The translations under genes and the position numbers were made by a program. This document shows, piece by piece, positions 42,022 to 51,116 of a stretch of 64,000 nucleotides of DNA. The stretch is from the NCBI RefSeq assembly GCF_029168315.1, contig NZ_JARGYD010000003.1, positions 1 to 64,000 on the forward strand. Reading direction: 5' to 3'. Source of the DNA: Psychromarinibacter halotolerans. Its GTDB lineage: Bacteria; Pseudomonadota; Alphaproteobacteria; Rhodobacterales; Rhodobacteraceae. Below the pieces are notes generated by a model. It was given only the letters and a program-made list of their open reading frames with translations. It searched no databases and was not told the DNA's origin. The number at the start of each line of letters is the position of its first letter. Position 1 is the stretch's first letter.

Positions 42022-42669
42022 CTATCCGAACGTGTAGCCGAAGCGTTTACGATCGTGGCGACAAAGGGACCCGACAATTTCTGTCAGGTCCGTATCGTAG
42101 TAGGTCCGATAGTCCCGCGCGCGGTTGGACGCGTTGAAATAAGGCACGTCGAGGGCGAAACCCAGATGTGACTCGACGGGCACAAGATCGGTCTTCAGAT
42201 GCTCCAGCCGTACGAAGGCGTCGCACCGCTCGCGCCCGGTGGCGTCGGTGACATAGCTGGCTGCGCTTGAACTGGCGAACGCCATCTGCGTCGTCGGGTG
42301 GCGGACGAAATCCGGGAATGGCACGCGCTTGGCCAGACGGACGGCGGAATGGTCGAATTCCTGCGTCTGTAGCCAGTGGTAATAGCTGACCATCCGGTCC
42401 CACGGGTTCCGCACCAGCGTGAAGACGAACATCTCGTCCAGTTCTTGCGGCGACACCAGTCCGTCAATGTCCGCCAGCGTCGAGTGCTTCCACAAACGGC
42501 CGCGCGTTTGGACGCCCTTCAGCCGCCCGCGCCGCTGCTTCGCCTTCGGCGTGTCCCCGATCAGGATGTCGTCCTTCATCGCCCGTGCTTCCAGTGCCAG
42601 CGAAAGCGAGGTGCCGCCGGTCTTTGGAATATGGACGAAAACGAAGCGCCGGCCGTGCGAGATGATCAT
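42022..42669 (-). CDS. Sulfotransferase family protein
   Basis: A 215-residue protein with the PAPS 5'-phosphosulfate loop VHIPKTGGTS (12-21) and the 3'-phosphate loop VRNPWDRMVSYYHW. This is the sulfotransferase family 2 style seen in many roseobacters, which transfers sulfate to glycans or small molecules. The acceptor is unknown. It is transcribed toward the Hint gene and separated from it by 170 bp. Confidence 0.85.
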   Translation of the reverse strand: MIISHGRRFVFVHIPKTGGTSLSLALEARAMKDDILIGDTPKAKQRRGRLKGVQTRGRLWKHSTLADIDGLVSPQELDEMFVFTLVRNPWDRMVSYYHWLQTQEFDHSAVRLAKRVPFPDFVRHPTTQMAFASSSAASYVTDATGRERCDAFVRLEHLKTDLVPVESHLGFALDVPYFNASNRARDYRTYYDTDLTEIVGSLCRHDRKRFGYTFG

Positions 42670-42787
42670 GGGCGAAGGCTAGCAAACCGTGGCACGGCGC
42701 GGAACGGCAAAGCCGCAGGTCCGGCATTCCCTCTGGGGCGGAAGGGCACTAACGTCAGCTTCGATCCGGCAGAGGGAGGAGATCGGA

Positions 42788-44416
42788 ATGGGCTGGCTGG
42801 CAGACGAAAGCGGACTAGGCAAATGCGCCGCGAACCATGTGGCGCTGACACCGTTGTCGCACTTGAACCGCGCCGCCCGCCTGTTCCCGGACCGCGAGGC
42901 GCTGGTCTACGGCAAGGTCCGGCACACCTATGCCGCCTATCACGCGCGGGTGTCGCGGCTGGCCTCTGCCCTTGCGGGGGCCGGGATCGCGCCCGGCGAC
43001 GTGGTGGCAACGATCCTGCCCAACATCCCCGCACAGGCCGAAGCGCATTTCGGCGTGCCGGCGTGTGCCGCGATCCTGAACACGATCAACGTGCGGCTGG
43101 ACGTGCATACGGTGTCCTACATCCTTGACCACGGACAGGCGAAGCTGGTGTTGGTCGACACCCAGTTCCTGCCGCTGGCAGAGGCCGCGCTGGCGGCGAT
43201 GGAAGGGCCGAAACCGCAAATCGTCGAGGTTGCGGACCCCGACTCGGGGTTCCCCGCCACCGGCCGCTATCCCGAATACGAAGAGTTCATCGCAAGCGGC
43301 GATCCGGCCTTCGACTGGATCCTGCCGCAGGATGAATGGGAAAGCATCGCGCTGAACTACACCTCGGGCACCACCGGGCACCCCAAGGGCGTCGTCTATC
43401 ACCATCGCGGCGCCTATCTGTCGACGATGGGACAGGTGGTGTCGTGGCGCATGGTGCTGCACCCGGTCTACCTGACCATCGTGCCGCTGTTCCACTGCAA
43501 CGGCTGGTGTCACACATGGATGATGCCGCTGCTGGGCGGCACCGTGGTGTGCTGCCGTCACGTCGATGCGAAATCCATCTACGACGCCATCGCGGATGAG
43601 AACGTAACCCATTTCGGCGGCGCGCCCATCGTGCTGAACACGCTGATCCACGCGGACGACGCCGACCGGCGTGCCTTCGACCACACGGTCGAGGTGTTCA
43701 CCGCCGGCGCCCCGCCCCCCGCCGCGACGCTGGCCGCGATCGAGCCGCTGGGCTTCAACGTCACGCAGGTTTACGGCCTGACCGAGGTCTACGGCCCCGG
43801 CACCGAGTGCCTTTGGAAAGACGACTGGGACGCGCTTCCGTCGAAGGAACGCTATGCGATCAAGGCCCGGACCGGCGTGGTGATGCCGATGCTGGAGGAC
43901 TGCACCGTTCTGGATCCCGAAATGCGTGCGCAAATCGACATGGACGGCGCCGCGCAGGGCGAGATCATGTTCCGCGGCAACGCCGTGATGAAGGGGTATT
44001 ACAAAAACCCCGAAGCCACCGAGAAGGCGTTCGAAGGCGGCTGGTTCCATTCCGGCGACATCGCGATCCAGCATCCCGACGGCTACATGAAGATTGTCGA
44101 CCGCTCGAAGGACGTGATCATCTCGGGCGGCGAGAACGTGTCCTCGGTCGAGGTCGAGGACGTGCTGATGCACCACCCCGACGTGCTGCTGTGCGCGGTG
44201 GTGGCCAAGCCGGACGAGAAATGGGGCGAAGTGCCTTGCGCCTTCGTCGAACTGAAGCCGGGCCGACAGTTGACCGAGGCAGAACTGATCGCCTTCGCGC
44301 GCAAGGAACTGGCCGGGTTCAAGACGCCGAAAGCGGTGGTGTTTCAGGACCTGCCGAAGACCTCGACCGGGAAGATCCAGAAGTTCGAGCTGCGCAATCA
44401 GGTCAGGGGCGGCTAA
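42788..44416 (+). CDS. Acyl-CoA synthetase, AMP-forming
   Basis: A 542-residue adenylate-forming enzyme activating a carboxylic acid to its CoA thioester. Motifs are TSGTTGHPKGV (P-loop), YGLTEVYGP, HSGDIAIQHPDGYMKIVDRS and the catalytic lysine in TSTGKIQKF. The ATG at 42788 follows AGGGAGGAG; an in-frame upstream extension has none. This medium-chain-like group includes AlkK-type and the DmdB (methylmercaptopropionate-CoA ligase) relatives; specificity cannot be assigned. It could feed the beta-oxidation cluster 2 kb away. It is convergent with the LysR gene, with 6 bp between the stops. Confidence 0.9.
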   Translation: MGWLADESGLGKCAANHVALTPLSHLNRAARLFPDREALVYGKVRHTYAAYHARVSRLASALAGAGIAPGDVVATILPNIPAQAEAHFGVPACAAILNTINVRLDVHTVSYILDHGQAKLVLVDTQFLPLAEAALAAMEGPKPQIVEVADPDSGFPATGRYPEYEEFIASGDPAFDWILPQDEWESIALNYTSGTTGHPKGVVYHHRGAYLSTMGQVVSWRMVLHPVYLTIVPLFHCNGWCHTWMMPLLGGTVVCCRHVDAKSIYDAIADENVTHFGGAPIVLNTLIHADDADRRAFDHTVEVFTAGAPPPAATLAAIEPLGFNVTQVYGLTEVYGPGTECLWKDDWDALPSKERYAIKARTGVVMPMLEDCTVLDPEMRAQIDMDGAAQGEIMFRGNAVMKGYYKNPEATEKAFEGGWFHSGDIAIQHPDGYMKIVDRSKDVIISGGENVSSVEVEDVLMHHPDVLLCAVVAKPDEKWGEVPCAFVELKPGRQLTEAELIAFARKELAGFKTPKAVVFQDLPKTSTGKIQKFELRNQVRGG

Positions 44417-44422
44417 GCGGCC

Positions 44423-45310
44423 CTAGCACGTCGGCCAGTTCTTCGCCTCTTCCTTCAGGAACGAGGTGAAGGCCTGCACCTTCATCGTGCGGTGCAGGTC
44501 GACATGGGTGACAAGCCACAGCGGCGCGGCCCATTCGGTGCGAGCGGGCCAGACTTCGACGAGATCGGGGTCGGCCCTGCCCTCGCACAGTGCCATGTAA
44601 CCGATGCCCGCCCCGGCGCGGATCGCCGATTTGGTCACCGACTGATCGGTCGAGCGGAACACGATCCGGTCCAGCGGAACGGTATTCCGAAGCCAGATGT
44701 CGAACGGCGCGCGCGGGACGTCGACGTCGCTGCTGACAAAGTCGAACTTGTCCGCTTCCGTTTCGTCCTTCGGCAGGCCATGCGCGTCGGCATAGCTGCG
44801 GGCGGCAAAGAACGTGCCCATCTCGCGGCCCAGCGACTGCACGACGTTGTCCGGCTCTTCCGGCGCGGCGCCGGCCCGAATGGCGACATGCGCCTCGCCG
44901 TATTCCAGCCGGAACAGGCGTTCGCCGGTAAGAAGTCGCACGATCAGGCCGGGATGTTCGGCGCGGAATTTCACCAGCACCGGCATGATCGCGGGAACAA
45001 CCCCGGCCAGCGTGGTGATCAGCAACTCGCCTGTGACCTCTTCGCCGCGCCCGCGGATGCGGCTGGCAAGCTGGCCGAACTGGTCGTTGGTCGCCTGCGC
45101 CACCTGCAGAAGGTCGCGCCCCGCCTCGGTCGGGGTGTAGCCGCGCGCGTGGCGTTGGAACAGCTTGACGCCCAGCCGCTCTTCCAGCGCGTCGATATGG
45201 CGGATCACCGTGGCGTGGTGCACGCCCAGCACGCTGGCTGCGCCGCTGACGGTTCCCAACCGCGCCACCTGATAAGCGGTGCGGACTTCATCCCAGTTTC
45301 CTACGGCCAT
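44423..45310 (-). CDS. LysR family transcriptional regulator
   Basis: A 295-residue regulator. The N-terminal winged HTH is visible (AYQVARLGTVSGAASVLGV, followed by ALEERLGVKLFQR) and the C-terminal part has the periplasmic-binding-like effector domain. The target is not evident: the nearest downstream gene on its own strand belongs to no operon with it and the convergent acyl-CoA synthetase may be coincidental. No ligand-type signature is recognised. Confidence 0.9.
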   Translation of the reverse strand: MAVGNWDEVRTAYQVARLGTVSGAASVLGVHHATVIRHIDALEERLGVKLFQRHARGYTPTEAGRDLLQVAQATNDQFGQLASRIRGRGEEVTGELLITTLAGVVPAIMPVLVKFRAEHPGLIVRLLTGERLFRLEYGEAHVAIRAGAAPEEPDNVVQSLGREMGTFFAARSYADAHGLPKDETEADKFDFVSSDVDVPRAPFDIWLRNTVPLDRIVFRSTDQSVTKSAIRAGAGIGYMALCEGRADPDLVEVWPARTEWAAPLWLVTHVDLHRTMKVQAFTSFLKEEAKNWPTC

Positions 45311-45411
45311 GTGATCTGTGCGCCCATAAACATCTTGCGTTCGGATAACCGATGCCTGTTCGCTCGGGCAAGAGCAACCTTTGCGGTCATTGGATTGTCA
45401 TACGCCGCGCG

Positions 45412-46167
45412 TCAGACGCCCCAGTCCGGCGGGCGACCGCCGACGGCGGCCCATTCCTGTTCCAATGCAAGACGTTCCAGCCGAACCACCTGAGCCAGCG
45501 TTCGCACCCGGTCCGCGCCGGGCACGCGCAAATGGTCCAGCAGGCGATGGCTGTGCAGGATGGTGGGCATCACGTCCAAGGGCTCCCACGCGTCCAGCTT
45601 GGTGACCCGACGCAGGTTGAACTCGGGCGGCAGCACCCAGAAGCGCAGATCGCTTTCCCATAGCAAATCTTTCAGGATCACCTGATCGCGGTCGACCTGC
45701 GGTTCGGCATGAAACCGGGCCGCCCATTCGCGCAGGAATGCCAGCATCGCGTCGGACCGCCGATACAGCAGCACACCAGAGTTCAACTGCGGCACCGCGT
45801 AGGGTGTCTTGTGCCGCAACCCCTCTTGCACCAGCGCCGAGGCGCGTCGCACGTCGTGGGCCATCGCCATCTCGAACCTGTCGAGCACATCGAACAGATC
45901 GCCGAGCGGGCGCAGGACAAGGGTGTCGGCGTCAAGAAACAGGGTGCGGTCGAACCGGGTCAACGGCAGGCAGTCCAGCTTGCTGCGGTCGTGGGGCTGC
46001 GTGATGCGGTGCACGCGGTCGAACATCTCCAGCCCAGCGGCGTCCGGCAAATCGGTGAACAGGTCTGCTGGCAAGCCGGGGTTGGTCTGGCGCAGGCTTT
46101 CCGCGGAGGCCCGCGCAAGGTCGAGATAATCCTCGCCCGTCGCCACGTAGATTACGCCAGTCTGCAT
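45412..46167 (-). CDS. Glycosyltransferase-like protein (GT8-like fold)
   Basis: A 251-residue cytoplasmic protein resembling GT8-type nucleotide-sugar transferases. The metal and sugar-nucleotide DxD motif is LFLDADTLVLRPL, after an N-terminal VIYVATGEDYLDLA beta-strand. The middle LNSGVLLYRRSD matches the family acceptor loop. The acceptor is unknown. The ATG at 46167 gives MQTGVIYVATG; a longer frame to 46209 overlaps the upstream methyltransferase. It is 14 bp downstream of that gene and presumably co-transcribed. Confidence 0.82.
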   Translation of the reverse strand: MQTGVIYVATGEDYLDLARASAESLRQTNPGLPADLFTDLPDAAGLEMFDRVHRITQPHDRSKLDCLPLTRFDRTLFLDADTLVLRPLGDLFDVLDRFEMAMAHDVRRASALVQEGLRHKTPYAVPQLNSGVLLYRRSDAMLAFLREWAARFHAEPQVDRDQVILKDLLWESDLRFWVLPPEFNLRRVTKLDAWEPLDVMPTILHSHRLLDHLRVPGADRVRTLAQVVRLERLALEQEWAAVGGRPPDWGV

Positions 46168-46181
46168 CCCCGTCTCCTGCG

Positions 46182-46895
46182 TCAGCCGGTCGGTGCCGGC
46201 AGCCGCCACTCCATCATGAAGTGGTACGGCGCATGGTTATACGAAGCACGGGCCCGGTCCGGACCACCCGTGGCGCACGGTTCTTCGAAACAGGTCAGGG
46301 ACAGGCCAAGATCCAGCAGGCAGGTCATGTACGCCGACAGTGGCCGGTGCCAGTTGCGGATGCGGATGCCGCGCCATTCGTCCCAGCGGTCGTGTTCTTC
46401 TAGATAACGCGCCATCACCAGCCGCCGCGCCCCGCTGTCCAGCTTCTCGAAAAGGGCGCTGGCGGTGTTGTAGGCCTGCAGGTTGGCGATCAGCACCCGC
46501 CCACCCGGCGCAAGCACGCGTACGGCTTCGGTCAGGGCCGCGCGCATGTCCTCGATGTCGATAAGGGTCAGGTAGAACACGACCATGTCGAAACTGGCGT
46601 CCCCGACGTCCAGCCGCTCGGCCCGCCCGGCGCGGTAGTCGCCGCCCGGATCGCGGCGGCGCGCCTCGGCCAGCAGCGCCTCGGCGGGGTCCACGCCGAC
46701 ACAGGCGAAGCCAGCCGATCCCAGCCATCGGCAGAACCGCCCTTCGCCACAGCCCACATCCAGCACGCGGGCGGGGGCGGCGGCGCGCACCCGCGCCTGC
46801 ATCGGCGCATCCAGAACATGGCGGCGGGAAAAATCGCCCGCGTCGCCCTGATCCGCGATCCACGCGTCTGCCGACGCGTCCCAACCGTTGTCCAT
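46182..46895 (-). CDS. Class I SAM-dependent methyltransferase
   Basis: A 237-residue methyltransferase with motif I VLDVGCGEGRFCRWLG and the acidic residue of motif II at GVDPAEALL, then FDMVVFYLTLIDIEDMRAAL as the post-I region. The family is broad (UbiE/small-molecule type). Linked to the glycosyltransferase gene downstream, so a glycan or a lipid is a possible acceptor. Substrate unknown. Confidence 0.87.
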   Translation of the reverse strand: MDNGWDASADAWIADQGDAGDFSRRHVLDAPMQARVRAAAPARVLDVGCGEGRFCRWLGSAGFACVGVDPAEALLAEARRRDPGGDYRAGRAERLDVGDASFDMVVFYLTLIDIEDMRAALTEAVRVLAPGGRVLIANLQAYNTASALFEKLDSGARRLVMARYLEEHDRWDEWRGIRIRNWHRPLSAYMTCLLDLGLSLTCFEEPCATGGPDRARASYNHAPYHFMMEWRLPAPTG

Positions 46896-47036
46896 GCGCC
46901 ATCCTCCGCCGACCCAGCGTCACCGGCGGAACCACCGCCCCGGCCCACGCGTTTCGCTCTTCGCATCGGTACGGCCCTCGTGGTAGACGGCCCCGTTGCG
47001 ATCGGCAATCAACGGAACCGGCGGAGCGCCTGATAA

Positions 47037-48842
47037 ATGTTCGACCTGATCGCCGGCCACGAGGCCGTGATCGCGCTAGGACTGCTTGTCCTGCTTTTCG
47101 CAGCCTTCGTGGCAGAGATTTATCCCCCCGAAGTCACGGCCACCGCCGGTGCGGCGGTGTTCATCGCCATCGGCTTCGTGCCCGCGGCAGAGGTGTCCGC
47201 CGCCTTCTCGAACGGGGCGCCGCTGACCATCGCGGCGATGTTCGTGATCTCTGGCGCGCTGGTGCGGACCGGTCTTCTGGACGCGCTGGCGCAGATGATC
47301 GTCTCGCGGGCCGAAGACCGGCCGATCCAGACGCTTGCGCTGTTTTTCAGCGCGACGATGCTTGCGTCGGCCTTCGTCAACAACACGCCCGTCGTGCTGA
47401 TCCTGATCCCCGTGGTCATCAAGCTGGCGCAGGCGCGGCAAAGCCCGTCGACCAAGTACCTTATACCGCTAAGCTACGCCGCGATCCTTGGGGGCACCTG
47501 CACCCTGATCGGCACCTCGACCAACCTTCTGGTCGACGGCGTGGCGCAGGATGCGGGGATGCAGGGCTTCGGCATCTTCGAGATCGCCCCCGTCGGGCTT
47601 GTGACGGCGGCCGCCGGGATGGGGTTCATGCTGGTGTTCGGACGCTTTCTGCTGCCCGCGCGCGATGACACCGGCCGGATCGACGAACGCTCCGAGGGCT
47701 GGCCCTTTCTGACCGAAGTCACCGTCGCCGAAGAGTCGCCCTACGAGGACGTGCCCTTGTCCGAGGTCGCGCCGCTGAACCGGCCAGGCATTCGCGTGAC
47801 CGGTCTGCGCCGGGGGGGCCGAATCCGGCGGGGCGACCTGTCGGACGAGGTGCTGCAGGTCGGCGACACGCTGATCGTCGTCAGCCATGTGGCCGAGGTG
47901 CTGACCCTGCACGAGACGAAGGGCCTTCGCGTCGGTATGCGCCGGAACGCGCCGAACCAGGCCCGCCGGGCCGACGACACCAAGATGGTGCGGGTCGAGG
48001 CCATCGTGACCCCCGCCCGCGCGGCGGTGGGTGCACGCCTGTCCGAACTGGGGCTTGGGTCGCGCTATGGCATCCGGCTGCTGGGGGTGCACCGCCCGCA
48101 CCACGTCGCCGGGGCCGATCTGAACTCTGTCCGTCTGCGCGCCGCCGACCGGCTGTTGATGGAAGGCCCGCCCGAAAGCTTCGACCAGCTGGCCCAGCAG
48201 GGCGACGTGGTTGCGATCACCCGCACCTCGGGCCGGGGCTATCGCCGTCGTCAGGCGCCGCTGGCGTTGCTGGCCTTGATCCTTGTGGTCGCCCTGTCCG
48301 CCATCGGCATGGCCGATATCCTGATCGCCGCCCTGCTTGCGGTTGCCGCCTTGCTGGTGCTGCGGTGCATCGACAACGACGAGGCGTGGGATTCCATCGA
48401 CGCCGGCATCCTTGTGCTGATCTTCGCGATGCTGATCGTCGGCAAGGGACTGGAACTGACCGGCGCGGTCGAGCTGGTAGTGGGCGCCATTGCCCCGCTG
48501 CTGGATACCTTGCCGCCGTGGCTGGTACTGGCCGTGGTCTATGCCACCGCGTCGGTGATGACCGAGACGGTGACGAACAACGCGGTCGCGGTGGTGCTGA
48601 CCCCTGTGGTCATCGCGCTGGCGGGGCAGCTTGGCTTTGACCCGCGCGCGCTGGTGATGACGGTGATGATGGGCGCCAGCGCCTCGTTCGCGACGCCGAT
48701 CGGCTACCAGACCAACACGCTGGTCTACGGCGCGGGGAACTATCGTTTCGCGGACTTCCTGCGCGTCGGCGTGCCCATGAACATCGTGACCGGGATCGCC
48801 GCCGTGCTTGCGATCTCCGCGTTCTTCCCGCTGTCGCAGTAG
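47037..48842 (+). CDS. SLC13-type anion permease with two RCK-C (TrkA-C) domains
   Basis: A 601-residue inner-membrane carrier with about eleven to twelve spans, split by a cytoplasmic central part. The membrane region fits the DASS/ArsB-type family (FVNNTPVVLILIPVV, GGTCTLIGTSTNL, TNNAVAVVLTPVV). Between about 215 and 395 are two TrkA-C-like RCK domains (LRRGGRIRRGDLSDEVLQVG and RLRAADRLLMEG), as in sulfate, phosphate or dicarboxylate carriers. The substrate is unknown; sulfate or a similar anion is plausible. It is transcribed divergently from the methyltransferase gene. Confidence 0.88.
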   Translation: MFDLIAGHEAVIALGLLVLLFAAFVAEIYPPEVTATAGAAVFIAIGFVPAAEVSAAFSNGAPLTIAAMFVISGALVRTGLLDALAQMIVSRAEDRPIQTLALFFSATMLASAFVNNTPVVLILIPVVIKLAQARQSPSTKYLIPLSYAAILGGTCTLIGTSTNLLVDGVAQDAGMQGFGIFEIAPVGLVTAAAGMGFMLVFGRFLLPARDDTGRIDERSEGWPFLTEVTVAEESPYEDVPLSEVAPLNRPGIRVTGLRRGGRIRRGDLSDEVLQVGDTLIVVSHVAEVLTLHETKGLRVGMRRNAPNQARRADDTKMVRVEAIVTPARAAVGARLSELGLGSRYGIRLLGVHRPHHVAGADLNSVRLRAADRLLMEGPPESFDQLAQQGDVVAITRTSGRGYRRRQAPLALLALILVVALSAIGMADILIAALLAVAALLVLRCIDNDEAWDSIDAGILVLIFAMLIVGKGLELTGAVELVVGAIAPLLDTLPPWLVLAVVYATASVMTETVTNNAVAVVLTPVVIALAGQLGFDPRALVMTVMMGASASFATPIGYQTNTLVYGAGNYRFADFLRVGVPMNIVTGIAAVLAISAFFPLSQ

Positions 48843-48907
48843 ACCTGCTGCGGCGGACTATTGCCTTGACTCCGGCACCCCCGCTGCCCTAAGGACCGCA
48901 CGACTTT

Positions 48908-49019
48908 CCGGAAGTGCCAAAGCTTCCGGTCTTTGCGTGTTGCAAAGATCGCCCCCTGCCAGCGAGTTTCGCCCGCAGGGGCGCTTGGCGCATTCCGGAT
49001 CGCTTCCTACGTGGGAAGC
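48908..49019 (+). promoter_or_regulatory. Hairpin-rich leader of ffh
   Basis: The 208 bp before ffh contains no ORF of its own but four adjacent stems: CCGGAAG/CTTCCGG (48908-48914, 48923-48929), GTCTTTGC-type with GCAAAGAT (48928-48950, loop GTGTT), CCCCTGC/GCAGGGG (48953-48959, 48975-48981) and GCTTCC/GGAAGC (49002-49007, 49014-49019). Hairpins 1 and 2 share bases, so they could be alternatives. The region lies 32 bp before the start codon. A 5' regulatory RNA is the simplest reading; a candidate RNA motif named ffh has been described upstream of such genes, but I cannot check the match. Confidence 0.5.
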
Positions 49020-49050
49020 AACCGAAACAAGACGCAAAGGCCCGTGGCCC

Positions 49051-50568
49051 ATGTTCGAGACCCTGTCAGACCGCCTCTCCGGCGTCTTCGACCGCCTCAC
49101 CAAGCAGGGGGCGCTGTCCGAGGATGACGTCAAGACCGCCCTGCGCGAAGTGCGCGTGGCGCTTCTGGAGGCCGACGTCTCGCTGCCGGTGGCGCGCGAT
49201 TTCGTCAAGGCGGTGCAGGACAAGGCGACCGGGCAGGCCGTTACCAAGTCGGTGACGCCGGGCCAGCAGGTCGTCAAGATCGTGCACGACGCCCTGATCG
49301 ACGTGCTGGCGGGCGACAACGCGAACCCCGGCGAGCTGAAGATCGACAACCCGCCCGCGCCGATCCTGATGGTCGGCCTGCAGGGCTCGGGCAAGACGAC
49401 GACCACCGCCAAGCTGGCCCGCCGCCTGACCCAGACCAACGGCAAGCGCGTGCTGATGGCGTCGCTTGACACCAACCGCCCGGCGGCGATGGAGCAGCTG
49501 GCAATCCTTGGCCAGCAGATCGGCGTCGACACCCTGCCCATCGTCAAGGGCGAGACCGCGCAGCAGATCGCCAAGCGTGCCAAGACGCAGGCCAGCCTTG
49601 GCGGCTATGACGTCTACATGCTGGACACCGCCGGCCGCCTGCACATCGACGAAGAGCTGATCCAGCAGGCCGCCGATGTCCGCGACATCACCAACCCGCG
49701 TGAAACCATCCTTGTCGTCGACGGTCTGACCGGTCAGGACGCGGTCAACGTCGCCGAGGCCTTCGACCGCGACATCGGCATCACCGGCGTCGCCCTGACC
49801 CGGATGGACGGCGACGGCCGCGGCGGCGCCGCGCTGTCGATGCGCGCCGTCACCGGCAAGCCGATCAAGTTCGTCGGCCTGGGCGAGAAGATGGACGCGC
49901 TCGAGGAATTCCACCCCGAGCGGATCGCGGGCCGCATCCTTGGCATGGGTGACATCGTCTCGCTGGTGGAAAAGGCTCAGCAGACCATCGAGGCCGAGCA
50001 GGCCGAGCGCATGATGAAGCGCTTCCAAAAGGGTCAGTTCAACATGAACGACCTGAAGATGCAGCTTGAGCAGATGATGAAGATGGGCGGCATGGAAGGC
50101 ATCATGTCGATGATGCCCGGCATGAAGAAGATGAAGGGCCAGATGGACGAGGCCGGAATGGACGATTCCGTGCTGCGCCAGCAGATCGCCCTGATCAACT
50201 CGATGACCAAGAAGGAACGCGCCAACCCGCAGATCCTTCAGGCCAGCCGCAAAAAGCGCATCGCCGCCGGTGCCGGGATGGAAGTGTCCGACCTGAACCG
50301 CCTGCTGAAAATGCAGCGGCAGATGTCGGACATGATGAAGAAGATGGGCAAGATGAAGGGCGGCATGCTGAAACAGGCCATGAAGGGCATGTTCGGCAAG
50401 TCCGGAATGCCGTCCGAGGCCGAGATGGAAGCCGCCGCCAAGCAGATGGGCGCCGGTGGCGGTCTGCCCGGCGGCATGGCGGGCGGTCTGCCCAAAGGCT
50501 TCCCCGGAATGCCCGGTGCCGGGTCCGCCCTGCCGCCCGGTCTGTCGGGCTTCGGCAAGAAGAAATGA
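49051..50568 (+). CDS. ffh: Signal recognition particle protein (SRP54 homologue)
   Basis: A 505-residue GTPase of co-translational membrane targeting. The N domain starts MFETLSDRLSGVFDRLTKQG; the G domain has GLQGSGKTTTTAKLA (G1), DTAGRLH (G3) and TRMDGDGRGG (G4); the C-terminal M domain is rich in methionine (QMMKMGGMEGIMSMM) and binds 4.5S RNA and signal peptides. It ends in a Gly/Pro-rich tail. The ATG at 49051 has only a weak purine run before it, and the open frame extends back through the previous gene. A 4.5S RNA gene is not visible in this window. Confidence 0.96.
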   Translation: MFETLSDRLSGVFDRLTKQGALSEDDVKTALREVRVALLEADVSLPVARDFVKAVQDKATGQAVTKSVTPGQQVVKIVHDALIDVLAGDNANPGELKIDNPPAPILMVGLQGSGKTTTTAKLARRLTQTNGKRVLMASLDTNRPAAMEQLAILGQQIGVDTLPIVKGETAQQIAKRAKTQASLGGYDVYMLDTAGRLHIDEELIQQAADVRDITNPRETILVVDGLTGQDAVNVAEAFDRDIGITGVALTRMDGDGRGGAALSMRAVTGKPIKFVGLGEKMDALEEFHPERIAGRILGMGDIVSLVEKAQQTIEAEQAERMMKRFQKGQFNMNDLKMQLEQMMKMGGMEGIMSMMPGMKKMKGQMDEAGMDDSVLRQQIALINSMTKKERANPQILQASRKKRIAAGAGMEVSDLNRLLKMQRQMSDMMKKMGKMKGGMLKQAMKGMFGKSGMPSEAEMEAAAKQMGAGGGLPGGMAGGLPKGFPGMPGAGSALPPGLSGFGKKK

Positions 50569-51116
50569 CCGGCACCACGCTGCATATCCCCACGCTGGAA
50601 ACCCAGCGTCTGGTCCTCCGCGCCCCGCGCTGGCAGGATTTCGAGGCCTATGCGGCGTTCCGTGGCGATGCCGAGCGCACCGCCTTCCTTGGCGGCCCGT
50701 TCACCCGCAACACCGCGTTCAGCCAGATGGCAGAGATCGTCGGCCATTGGCAGCTGCGCGGCTTCGGCCGCTTCCTTGTCGCCGACCGCCACACCGACGA
50801 GCCGCTGGGCATCGTCGGGCCGTACTACCCCGAGGGCTGGCCCGAGCCGGAACTTGCGTGGTCGGTCTTCGCCAATGCCGAAGGCCGCGGCGTCGCGTTC
50901 GAGGCCGTCTCTGCCGCGCGCCGCTGGGCGTACGAGACTTTGGGCTGGACCACCGCGATCAGCCTGATCGCCACAAGCAACTTGCGGTCGGCACGGCTGG
51001 CAGAGCGGCTTGGCGCGAAGAACACCGGCCAGCCCTTCGGCGACCCCGACAGCGGCAAGCCGGTCGAGATCTGGCGCCACCCGGTCGAGTTGCCCGCTGA
51101 CGAGGTGGCGGCATGA
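50565..51116 (+). CDS. GNAT acetyltransferase, RimJ/RimL-like (1 of 3)
   Basis: A 183-residue GCN5-related N-acetyltransferase starting at a 4-bp overlap (ATGA) with ffh. The N-terminus TLETQRLVLRAPRWQDFEAY and the acetyl-CoA loop NAEGRGVAFEAV (Q/R-x-x-G-x-G/A type) are typical of ribosomal-protein acetylases of the RimJ/RimL group, which modify N-terminal residues of S5, L12 or S18. It is the first of three related genes in a row. Its substrate is unknown. Confidence 0.85.
   Translation: MTGTTLHIPTLETQRLVLRAPRWQDFEAYAAFRGDAERTAFLGGPFTRNTAFSQMAEIVGHWQLRGFGRFLVADRHTDEPLGIVGPYYPEGWPEPELAWSVFANAEGRGVAFEAVSAARRWAYETLGWTTAISLIATSNLRSARLAERLGAKNTGQPFGDPDSGKPVEIWRHPVELPADEVAA

Noticed and set aside
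48908..49019. 4.5S SRP RNA gene upstream of ffh
   Set aside because: The conserved SRP RNA tetraloop region (GGTCAGGTCCGGAAGGAAGC-like) is not present; only simple hairpins are seen.
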